Positions 8,214 to 14,712 of a stretch of 64,000 nucleotides of DNA are shown here, piece by piece. The notes beneath the pieces were generated by a model. It was not told the DNA's origin and searched no databases. It worked only from the letters and a program-made list of their open reading frames with translations. The DNA lies in assembly GCA_035624785.1 (NCBI GenBank), contig DASPQV010000048.1, forward strand, positions 62,001 through 126,000, read 5' to 3'. The stretch's first letter is position 1, and each line of letters starts with the position of its first letter. The stretch comes from JAJZNI01 sp035624785. GTDB taxonomy: Bacteria > Chloroflexota > Dormibacteria > Aeolococcales > Aeolococcaceae. A program made the translations under genes and the position numbers.

Positions 8214-8827
8214 CGGCTGGCGACGCGTCGGACCCCGGCCGCAGAGTCGCTGACGAGGATCTGCGCCTGGCGCTCGAGGCTATGGAGGTTCGCCTTGCCG
8301 GCGAGATCAGGGAGCGGCGCCATGCTCGTGAAGCGCTCGACCATCTGGGGGAGCCGGAGGGCCGGATCGAGGCGGCCGCTCTGCCCTGGCTTCTCTTGGA
8401 GTGCAAGCGCTCCCGGCTTGGTCCCATCGGCCTGTTGACGCTGGGCAGGCTGTGCCGCGGAAGGTGGCTGATCGGCAGAGGAGGAGCCGGTCAGCTCATC
8501 CGGATCGCACCCACTGGCGACGGGCAGGGTGGGCCGTCCGCCTTGCTCTGCCCCTACGGAGCGCACCGCGACCTGGTTGGGGTTCGACGCGAGGTGATCG
8601 ACGTCGTCCTTACCTATCTGTCGAACAGGGGTCGCGCCGTGCCCGAAGCGATTTCGAAGGCGATCTCCGAGGTATGGATGCGCATGGGGCGCCGGGGGCG
8701 TCTCACCGAGCAGGCGGTGGCGGTCGAGATGAGCCTCAGCACGAAGACGCTGCGTCGGCACCTGCAGGCATCAGGGTGGACCTGGGAGGAAGCTCGCGAC
8801 GCCGTCCTGCAGGCCCGCGCGAGCTGA
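8210..8827 (+). CDS. Uncharacterised protein with C-terminal helix-turn-helix
   Basis: This 205-residue protein starts at a GTG overlapping the stop of the 66-residue gene. Residues about 10-60 are charged and helical. About 165-200 (LTEQAVAVEMSLSTKTLRRH and onward) form a plausible helix-turn-helix like those of AraC-type or replication-type DNA binders: alanine-rich first helix, tight turn, basic recognition helix ending in LRRHLQ. The middle third (residues 60-135) is glycine-rich and not recognised. I infer a DNA-binding regulator from this segment alone. It runs directly into a truncated hydrolase frame. Confidence 0.6.
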   Translation: MTAGDASDPGRRVADEDLRLALEAMEVRLAGEIRERRHAREALDHLGEPEGRIEAAALPWLLLECKRSRLGPIGLLTLGRLCRGRWLIGRGGAGQLIRIAPTGDGQGGPSALLCPYGAHRDLVGVRREVIDVVLTYLSNRGRAVPEAISKAISEVWMRMGRRGRLTEQAVAVEMSLSTKTLRRHLQASGWTWEEARDAVLQARAS

Positions 8828-9174
8828 GGGAGCAGCTCGATGCGGGTCTCGAGGCCCAGGAGGGAGCGGTGCCGGAGTGGATGAAGGAGCGCATTCGAGC
8901 CACGGATCTCGGGCCCCTCATCGGCTGGACGGAGGCGCGGCTCAGCTGGGACTGGAGCTCATGGGACGCCCTGCCCCGGGTGACCGTGCCCACCCTCTTC
9001 ATCGTCGGTGCGCTCGAGGATCCCGACGACACGATGGCGGAGGCGGCCTCGCGGATCGCCCACGCCGAGCGGGTACGGGTTCCCGGCAAGGGTCATTTCG
9101 CCGGCTTCCTGGACAGTGAGTTCGTGCTGCCCAGGGTCGAGGCGTTCCTGGCCGCCGCCTGCGGGCCGGCATGA
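8821..9174 (+). pseudogene. C-terminal remnant of an alpha/beta hydrolase
   Basis: The frame beginning ELREQLDAGLEAQEG reads as the last ~115 residues of an alpha/beta hydrolase. It has VPTLFIVGALEDPDDT, which carries the triad Asp region, and VPGKGHFAGF, which carries the triad His. The N-terminal half with the nucleophile elbow G-x-S-x-G is absent. Upstream, this frame only shadows the preceding helix-turn-helix gene. The remnant starts exactly where that gene ends, suggesting that an insertion or deletion removed the 5' part. A short product from the ATG at 8881 is possible but could not be catalytic. Confidence 0.65.
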
Positions 9175-9324
9175 GGCCGGTAGCTCGACCAAGCTCACCG
9201 CGCCCGCGGTCGAGCCTGTGAGGAACGGATAGCTCCAGCCCCCGACGCTCGGGGCCGCCGAGGCGGAGAGCTCACCCTGAGCGGTTTGCCAAATACGCCG
9301 CCAGGGCCGGCGGGGTGCCGGCCG

Positions 9325-9330
9325 CATAAT
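9325..9330 (+). promoter_or_regulatory. -10 box of the zinc-ribbon gene (leaderless)
   Basis: CATAAT ends 7 nt before the ATG at 9338 and no Shine-Dalgarno sequence is present, the same arrangement as at 6461, 24888 and 40981. Confidence 0.6.
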
Positions 9331-9337
9331 CGGCTGG

Positions 9338-9916
9338 ATGGAGTGGATAGACCAGCAGGCGGTTTGCCCTCGCTGCGGCAGTGCCATGGAGGTTCGCACC
9401 GTCGGGGAACTGCTCAACATGCTCAGCGGGATGCAGAGCGATGCGATGCAGGGGGCTGCGCAGCTCCAGCAGAGTGGACCGATCCCGGCCCAGCCGTACG
9501 TGCCTGGTCAGGTGACGGACTTCCAGCCCCAGCCGTACGTGCCTGGTCAGGTGACGGACTACCAGCCCCAGGAGTATTACGATCCCGGCCAGGGGATCGC
9601 CGACGCCATCCTGTCGTCGGCGGGCTCTCTCTTCGGAGGCGTCATCCGGCGCCGGATGCAGCGCAACTTCGAGCAGCGGATGATGCCGGCCCTGCGGGCT
9701 CAGCAGGATCAGGCGGAACAGTCGAGACGGCTGGCGGGGCAGTCAACACAGGACCAGGCCGCGATCGTGGAGCGCTATCCGGATCTGCGCGGGTGCACCC
9801 GCGACCAGGTTCTTTTCCTCGCCGGAGGGACCGGGGTGGTGCCCTTCTCCGAGCTGTCGCTCCCGATCACGCTCGCGCAGGCGGACGCGGTCGTCGCCAG
9901 GCTCCGAGCCTCCTGA
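9338..9916 (+). CDS. Uncharacterised zinc-ribbon protein with tandem-repeat linker
   Basis: This 192-residue protein has a half zinc-ribbon (CPRCGS) near the N-terminus. A Gln/Pro/Tyr-rich disordered linker follows, containing two copies of a 13-residue unit (PYVPGQVTDFQPQ). Next is a glycine/alanine segment (DAILSSAGSLFGGVIRRRMQ) that may touch membranes. The C-terminal ~50 residues carry DQVLFLAGGTGVVPFSELSLP. No family is recognised. The single CxxC may be completed by dimerisation. It is likely a soluble or peripheral protein. The start is set by the CATAAT box 7 nt upstream. Confidence 0.65.
   Translation: MEWIDQQAVCPRCGSAMEVRTVGELLNMLSGMQSDAMQGAAQLQQSGPIPAQPYVPGQVTDFQPQPYVPGQVTDYQPQEYYDPGQGIADAILSSAGSLFGGVIRRRMQRNFEQRMMPALRAQQDQAEQSRRLAGQSTQDQAAIVERYPDLRGCTRDQVLFLAGGTGVVPFSELSLPITLAQADAVVARLRAS
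9494..9571 (+). repeat. 39-bp tandem duplication within the zinc-ribbon gene
   Basis: Two adjacent 39-bp units (9494-9532 and 9533-9571) differ by one base (TTC versus TAC), each encoding 13 residues. The near identity implies a recent duplication that kept the reading frame. Confidence 0.9.
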
Positions 9917-10459
9917 TCCACGGCGGGCGCCCGTCCGTCAGGACAGGGTGGGCCTGATCCAGACCATCCGCCTCGGTCGTCAGCGCCAAGCGGGCACCGG
10001 CCCGTCCCGGTGGGCACGGATCCGGCACCCTGACCGCCAGCGTCCGGTCTCTCGGCCATGCGCACCCCAGGTCGTGGCTGTCAGTGGAGCGGTCCCGCGG
10101 CCACGCGATGGCGTGCTGGCCGGTGGGGCGATCCAGCCCGTCGCTGCGACCGCCCCACCGTGGACAGCTGCGGAATCGATCAGGAGAGCGGGCAGCCCCC
10201 CTGGCCGTTGTTGGCGTTGTCGATGGCCGTCCCCAGGTTGAGGATCTGGGTGCGGCTGCCGCCGCTGAGGGCGGCGCCTCCTCTCGGGGGGATTCCCCTC
10301 TTCGGTGCCTGATTCTGGCCCATCCGGTCTATCACGTCAGTTGTCCCGGCGGGAATGGGCGCAATGGGCGCACGGCCGGGACGCGGCAGGGGGGCAAGCC
10401 GCACCTGGTCGAAGGTCGCCGCCTCTCGCGGGGAACCCGGGGTCGGTGCTCGCCGGCGG
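9917..10459. other. Long intergenic region before tRNA-Leu
   Basis: About 540 bases hold no supported gene. It contains a perfect 10-bp inverted repeat (10121-10160). A minus-strand open frame at 10180-10464 has no promoter or ribosome site I can support. Confidence 0.5.
10121..10160. repeat. Perfect inverted repeat, 10-bp arms
   Basis: CGGTGGGGCG (10121-10130) and CGCCCCACCG (10151-10160) are exact reverse complements around a 20-base loop. There is no T-tract, so it is not a typical intrinsic terminator; an RNA hairpin or operator is possible. Confidence 0.6.
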
Positions 10460-10465
10460 TACACT
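10460..10465 (+). promoter_or_regulatory. -10 box of the tRNA-Leu gene
   Basis: TACACT lies 11 bases upstream of the mature tRNA 5' end, a normal distance for a stand-alone tRNA transcript with a very short leader. Confidence 0.5.
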
Positions 10466-10476
10466 GGGGCCGGCCC

Positions 10477-10563
10477 GCCGAGGTGGTGGAATAGGTAGAC
10501 ACGCCAGCTTGAGGGGCTGGTGAGCGCAAGCTTGTAGGGGTTCGAGTCCCCTCCTCGGCACCA
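10477..10563 (+). tRNA. tRNA-Leu (anticodon GAG)
   Basis: Acceptor arms GCCGAGG and CCTCGGC pair perfectly, followed by discriminator A and an encoded CCA. The anticodon stem CCAGC/GCTGG encloses the loop TTGAGGG with anticodon GAG, which reads CUC. A long variable arm typical of tRNA-Leu and the T-loop GTTCGAGTC are present. It stands alone between the long intergenic region and the SGNH lipoprotein gene. Confidence 0.97.
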
Positions 10564-10588
10564 CGGCTCCGCCCGGGACCCAGCCGGC

Positions 10589-11530
10589 TCAGATCGCAGC
10601 CCCCCAGTCCTCGTCCATGGCGGCGACCGCCGCCCGGGTCAGCAGGATCGCGCCGTCGGTGGTGATGTGGACCCCGTCCGGGGTGCGGACCTCGACCATC
10701 CGGCCGGAGGCGTCGGGCAGCTCCTGCGCGTAGTCGCCGCCGGCGTCGGTGAGCAGCGACCACGAGGAGATGTAGAGGACACCGGGATGGGCCGCCGCCT
10801 GGTCGGAGTAGATGTCGTTCAGCGTCGTCATCGCCTGCGATCGCCAGGCCTCCGCCATGACGGGCATGCCCATCCAGAGGACGCGCGCCCCCGCCGCCGT
10901 CGCCTCCTGGATCACGGAGGCGACCCGCTGGGAGTAGACATTCAGCCAGGCCGCGCTGCCGAAGGCGATGTAGTGACCGCTGACGTTGCAGTCCTGGCTG
11001 TCGTTGGCTCCCAGCATCACCACGACGACGGCGGGATGTGTGGCGGCCAGGTCCTGCTCGAGGTGGGCCGGCCAGTCGTAGTAGTCGGGCCGGGCGAGCC
11101 CCGTGTAGCCGACCGCGTCCTCGACGAGCCGCACCGCCGGGTCGGCACCGAGAACCGCGGTCAGACCCCAGCCGAGGTCCTCGCCCAGCGAGTCACCGAT
11201 CTCCAGGATGGTGAGCGGGTGGACCTCGCTGGGCGGAGAGAGCGCCGGGAACGGAGGCGTCGAGGATCCGCCGGAGGGGCCGGACGACAGCGCCCCGGGT
11301 GAGGCCACGGGGAGGGTCGAGGCCGTGGAGGAGGGACTGGCCACGGGCCGGGCGGCTGGGCTGGAGGTCGCGACCGGCGATCCCGGCTCCGCCGCTGGAG
11401 AGCCCCCATCCGGACTCGCTGCAGCGCCGGCGCACCCGGCCAGGACCGGCATGAGCAGCGCCAGCATCCCCGCGAGCGGTCCGACGCGTGTGGCGCGAGC
11501 GCCGCGGCGTTCGCGGGCTCGCACGCTCAT
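10589..11530 (-). CDS. SGNH/GDSL hydrolase-family lipoprotein
   Basis: The product is 313 residues from the ATG at 11528-11530, which has GGGGAG just upstream; an in-frame start 15 codons earlier lacks this. The N-terminus is a lipoprotein signal peptide: basic start, hydrophobic LAGMLALLMPVLAGC, lipobox LAGC. A Ser/Pro/Ala-rich linker of ~70 residues follows. The SGNH domain shows block I EIGDSLGED, block III GANDSQ with the oxyanion Asn, and block V DGVHIT with catalytic Asp and His. It resembles the DUF459 group, associated with cell-wall or exopolysaccharide deacylation. It acts on the outer face of the membrane; the substrate is unknown. A hairpin lies 60-93 bp upstream of the start. Confidence 0.85.
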   Translation of the reverse strand: MSVRARERRGARATRVGPLAGMLALLMPVLAGCAGAAASPDGGSPAAEPGSPVATSSPAARPVASPSSTASTLPVASPGALSSGPSGGSSTPPFPALSPPSEVHPLTILEIGDSLGEDLGWGLTAVLGADPAVRLVEDAVGYTGLARPDYYDWPAHLEQDLAATHPAVVVVMLGANDSQDCNVSGHYIAFGSAAWLNVYSQRVASVIQEATAAGARVLWMGMPVMAEAWRSQAMTTLNDIYSDQAAAHPGVLYISSWSLLTDAGGDYAQELPDASGRMVEVRTPDGVHITTDGAILLTRAAVAAMDEDWGAAI

Positions 11531-11589
11531 CAGCTCCCCGCCTCCCCGGATCGACCACATGGCAAGCCCCGGCAAACCGTGGAGGACGT

Positions 11590-11623
11590 GATCGGGTTCT
11601 CAGCCCGCCGCCGAGAACCGATC
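11590..11623. repeat. Inverted repeat upstream of the lipoprotein gene
   Basis: GATCGGGTTCTC (11590-11601) and GAGAACCGATC (11613-11623) are reverse complements apart from one bulged base, around an 11-base loop. It sits between the divergent SGNH lipoprotein and folE genes, so it could be an operator for either or a 5' leader hairpin of the lipoprotein mRNA. Confidence 0.6.
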
Positions 11624-11764
11624 CAACCTGGGTAACGCGCGGCCCGCCCCGAGGGGTTACGGGCCGTCACCGGAGCATAGGCGCGGCGAGGTCGCCGTGA
11701 CCGCCGATTGGGCCAGCCGGCGCCGCGCCGAGCCGGCGGGTGCCCAGGTGGCATAGTTCAGGCG

Positions 11765-12352
11765 ATGACCACGCAACCCCGGCAGCTCCCGGCCGACCCC
11801 CTCATCGGGCTCACCCACGACCTGCTCCTCGAGCTCGGTGAGGACCCCCAGCGGGAAGCTCTGCAGCGCACCCCGGAAAGGGTGGCGGAGAGCTTCCGAT
11901 TTCTTACCCAGGGCTACGCCCAGGATGTCGACGAGGTGATCAACGACGCGGTCTACTCGGAGGCCTACGAGGAGATGGTGGTGGTCAAGGACGTGGAGGT
12001 GTACAGCCTCTGCGAGCACCACCTGCTGCCCTTCTATGGAAGGGCCCACGTCGCCTACATGCCCCGTGGCCGGATCGTCGGGCTGAGCAAGCTGCCGCGC
12101 GTGGTCGACGTCTTCGCCCGCCGCCTCCAGGTGCAGGAGCGGCTCACCACGCAGATCGCGGAGGCTCTCGACCGGGCTCTCAACCCCTACGGCGTGGCCG
12201 TGGTGATCGAGGCCTTCCACCTCTGCATGATGATGCGGGGAGTCCAGAAGCAGAACAGCCGGACGGTCACCTCGGCCCTCACCGGGGTGTTCCGCAGCGA
12301 TCCCAAGACGCGCGGCGAGTTTCTCGAGCTGATCGGCGGCCACCATCTGTAA
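11765..12352 (+). CDS. folE: GTP cyclohydrolase I
   Basis: FolE converts GTP to 7,8-dihydroneopterin triphosphate, the first step of folate synthesis. The 195-residue product has a normal family length. It shows the zinc and active-site segments SLCEHHLLPFYG (Cys and His ligands) and HLCMMMRGVQKQNS (second Cys ligand). The ATG at 11765 is preceded by CATAGT ending 7 nt upstream and no Shine-Dalgarno sequence, consistent with a leaderless mRNA. It is a single gene, diverging from the SGNH lipoprotein gene; no other folate genes are in the window. Confidence 0.95.
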   Translation: MTTQPRQLPADPLIGLTHDLLLELGEDPQREALQRTPERVAESFRFLTQGYAQDVDEVINDAVYSEAYEEMVVVKDVEVYSLCEHHLLPFYGRAHVAYMPRGRIVGLSKLPRVVDVFARRLQVQERLTTQIAEALDRALNPYGVAVVIEAFHLCMMMRGVQKQNSRTVTSALTGVFRSDPKTRGEFLELIGGHHL

Positions 12353-12384
12353 CGGCCCGCCGCCGCCGGGGCGCATAGCCGCGG

Positions 12385-12597
12385 TCAGCCACCGGGTGGG
12401 ATCACCGCCAGGTCCAGGGCCATCAGGGCCACGCCGGCGGCCAGCGCTCCGATCCCGAGGAGCAGGTGCCGCCATCGCAGCGGCGGCTGGCGCCGGCCCC
12501 GCACCCGGCTGACCAGCGTCACCCCGGCCAGCCCCAGCCCGGCGGCCAGGAGGATGGTGGCGGGGACGCCCAGAAAGGCGCTGATCAGGTCTCGCAT
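12385..12597 (-). CDS. Small two-helix membrane protein
   Basis: This 70-residue protein has two hydrophobic segments (about residues 8-28 and 43-66) joined by a basic loop (RVRGRRQPPLRWR). This predicts a hairpin in the inner membrane with the loop in the cytoplasm. No family is recognised. It converges with folE and diverges from rlmN. A TAGGCT hexamer 11 nt before the ATG may be its -10. Coding is supported by the clean alternation of hydrophobic and charged segments. Confidence 0.6.
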   Translation of the reverse strand: MRDLISAFLGVPATILLAAGLGLAGVTLVSRVRGRRQPPLRWRHLLLGIGALAAGVALMALDLAVIPPGG

Positions 12598-12707
12598 GGC
12601 AGCGATTGAGCCTACCAGTCGGCGCCGAGGTGCCCGCGAGCACGATGCCCCGGGCGGATCCGGGCCGCTGGAGGGGCGCGGCGCGAGAGTGCCGGAGAGT
12701 GCCCTCG

Positions 12708-12713
12708 TACCAT
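12708..12713 (+). promoter_or_regulatory. -10 box of rlmN (leaderless)
   Basis: TACCAT ends 6 nt before the GTG at 12720. It favours this start over frames opening further upstream. Confidence 0.45.
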
Positions 12714-12719
12714 GGCGAC

Positions 12720-13883
12720 GTGGCCACCTCCGATCCTCCTGCCCCGGCCGCGTCCGGCAAGGGAACGCCGGCTGGGGTTCCCGCGCTGAGCACGCTCGAC
12801 CGCGACGACCTCCTCCGGTTGCTCGACGACCTTGGAGAGCCGCGGTGGAGGGCGCGTCAGATCGAGAGCGCCGTCTGGCAGCCGTTCATCACCGAGCTGG
12901 CCCAGGTCCGCCAGCTGCCTGCTCGAGTTCGCGAGAGGGTCGACCAACGCCTCCGTTTCACCACCGCAGCCGTGGCCTCGGAGGTCGCCGCCGATCGAGG
13001 CGCCACCTTCAAGCTGCTCTGCCGCCTCGGCGACGGCCAGACCGTCGAGACGGTGGCGATGGAGAGCCGGGCCAGGGGCACCAGCGGGCGCCGGGCGACG
13101 GTCTGCGTCAGCACCCAGGTGGGATGCGCGGTGGGCTGCCCCTTCTGCGCCACGGGCCAGATGGGGCTTCGCCGGAGCTGCGAGGCCGCCGAGGTCGTCG
13201 ACCAGGTGAGAGCGGCGGCGCAGGTGCTGCACCGGCACGGCCTGGGGCCGGTCACCCACCTCGTCTACATGGGCATGGGCGAGCCGCTGCACGCCTACGA
13301 GGCGACGGTCGGGTCCATCCGCTCACTGGTGCGCTCCGCGGGTATCAGCCCCCGCCGGATCACCGTCTCGACCAGCGGCGTGGCGCCGCGCATCGAGCGC
13401 CTGGCCGGCGAGAAGTTGCCCGTGACCTTGGCGATCTCGCTCCACGCCGCGACCGACGAGCTGCGTGATCGTCTGGTGCCGCTCAACCGTGCCCACCCGC
13501 TGGAGGAGCTCCTGGGGGCGGCGGGCGGCTATGCGGAGATCACTGGCCGGCGGCTCAGCCTGGAGTGGTGCCTCATCGGCGGGGTCAACGACAGCCTGGA
13601 GCAGGCAGCGGGATTGGCTCGCATCGCCCGCCGGCTGCGAGCCCACGTCAACGTCATCCCCATGAACCGGATCGAGGGGAGCCCCTGGGGGCCGCCCGAT
13701 CCGGCGGCGGGGCGAGCTTTCCTGAACCGCCTGCTCGCCGCGGGAGCCGTGGTCACGGTGCGCGACACCCGAGGCGGTGAGGCCGAGGCGGCCTGCGGCC
13801 AGCTCAGGGCGGCCCTGCAACGGCGCCGGCACCTCCTCCCGGATGGGACCCTGGGACCGCCCCAGCGCCGAGCGGCAGGTTGA
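12720..13883 (+). CDS. rlmN: 23S rRNA (adenine2503-C2)-methyltransferase / dual RNA methyltransferase
   Basis: RlmN is a radical-SAM enzyme that methylates A2503 of 23S rRNA and often A37 of tRNAs. The 387-residue product has the radical-SAM motif CAVGCPFC with the three cluster cysteines, the SAM-binding MGMGEPLHAY, and the later SLHAATDELRDRLVPLNR typical of RlmN. An additional conserved cysteine near the C-terminus (EAEAACGQLR) matches the resolving Cys. The first ~30 residues after the GTG are Ala/Pro-rich and poorly conserved, so the start is uncertain by some codons. It is transcribed alone and converges with rpmB. Confidence 0.95.
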   Translation: MATSDPPAPAASGKGTPAGVPALSTLDRDDLLRLLDDLGEPRWRARQIESAVWQPFITELAQVRQLPARVRERVDQRLRFTTAAVASEVAADRGATFKLLCRLGDGQTVETVAMESRARGTSGRRATVCVSTQVGCAVGCPFCATGQMGLRRSCEAAEVVDQVRAAAQVLHRHGLGPVTHLVYMGMGEPLHAYEATVGSIRSLVRSAGISPRRITVSTSGVAPRIERLAGEKLPVTLAISLHAATDELRDRLVPLNRAHPLEELLGAAGGYAEITGRRLSLEWCLIGGVNDSLEQAAGLARIARRLRAHVNVIPMNRIEGSPWGPPDPAAGRAFLNRLLAAGAVVTVRDTRGGEAEAACGQLRAALQRRRHLLPDGTLGPPQRRAAG

Positions 13884-13923
13884 ACCGCCGATCGGTGACC
13901 GGAGACGCGGCTGGAGCGGTGGA

Positions 13924-14112
13924 TCAGCGGGGGGGCTTGGTGGCGCTGCGGATGCAGCGCGTGCACAGGGTCATGCGGACCAGCCTGCCACCCTGGAGAA
14001 CCTGGGTCGGCTGCAGGTTGGGCATGAAGCGGCGCCGGGTGCGGACCTTGGAATGGCTGACGTTGTTGCCTACCATGGGGCCCTTGCCGCATCGCTCGCA
14101 ACGCTGGGACAT
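13924..14112 (-). CDS. rpmB: 50S ribosomal protein L28
   Basis: The 62-residue product begins MSQRCERCGKGPMVGNNVSHS, the L28 N-terminus. It has two Cys pairs (CERC and CTRC) that form a zinc site in many L28 proteins. The ATG at 14110-14112 gives the normal length; upstream codons in frame are not L28-like. The gene faces away from asp23-fakA. This keeps the conserved rpmB/asp23-fakA neighbourhood seen in Gram-positive bacteria, where rpmB is also divergent. Confidence 0.96.
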   Translation of the reverse strand: MSQRCERCGKGPMVGNNVSHSKVRTRRRFMPNLQPTQVLQGGRLVRMTLCTRCIRSATKPPR

Positions 14113-14316
14113 GGCTGAAAGCTCTGGATCCTCGGCCGGGGGAGCGCGAAGCCCCCTCCCGGCGGCATACTCTGCAACCCGCCCACCGGGCACCGGGGGG
14201 CGGCTCGGCGGCGAGAATATCACAGTATCGGAGCAGTGCCGGCCGGCTGAGGGAGCTCGCGACGCTCTCGCCCCTGCCGGACGGCGCCGCCAGGCGGCAG
14301 TTCATCGGGAGCGTGA

Positions 14317-14712
14317 GTGACGAGCAGAGGGAGACCCCCCGGGCCGCTGGTCCGCACCGGCGGCATGGGCCGGATCGAGGTGTCGCCGAGAGTGGTGGCC
14401 TCGATCGTGAGCCACGCCGCCAACGAGTGCTACGGCGTCGTCGGCATGGCGGCGCGCGGGCTGCGTGACGGCATCGCCGAGCGGCTCAATCGGGAATCCG
14501 CTCACCGCGGCGTCGAGGTGGAGGTCCAGGACGGTGGCCTGGTCATCGAGCTGTACGTCATCGCCCAGTACGGCACCCGGATCAGCGAGGTGGCCCACAA
14601 CCTGATGAGCGCCGTCAAGTACGAGGTCGAGAAGACCCTCGGGCTGGAGGTGCTGGCAGTCAACGTCAACGTCCAGGGCATCCACCTCGAGGACGAGGAT
14701 GGCCGGCGCTGA
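14317..14712 (+). CDS. Asp23/Gls24 family envelope stress protein
   Basis: The 131-residue product matches the Asp23/Gls24 (YloU-type) family: GRIEVSPRVVASIVSHAANECYGVVGM, split across the first third, and the C-terminal VNVNVQGIHLED. Family members are cytosolic proteins linked to envelope homeostasis and almost always precede fakA. The start is GTG at 14317 with GGGAG upstream. The frame overlaps fakA by 14 bp, implying a joint transcript and translational coupling. Confidence 0.9.
   Translation: MTSRGRPPGPLVRTGGMGRIEVSPRVVASIVSHAANECYGVVGMAARGLRDGIAERLNRESAHRGVEVEVQDGGLVIELYVIAQYGTRISEVAHNLMSAVKYEVEKTLGLEVLAVNVNVQGIHLEDEDGRR

Noticed and set aside
10180..10464. Minus-strand open frame of 94 codons whose last 47 codons (from an ATG) look somewhat protein-like
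   Set aside because: No Shine-Dalgarno sequence, no -10 at a leaderless distance, an inverted repeat and tRNA promoter nearby, and no recognisable family; long chance frames are frequent at this GC.
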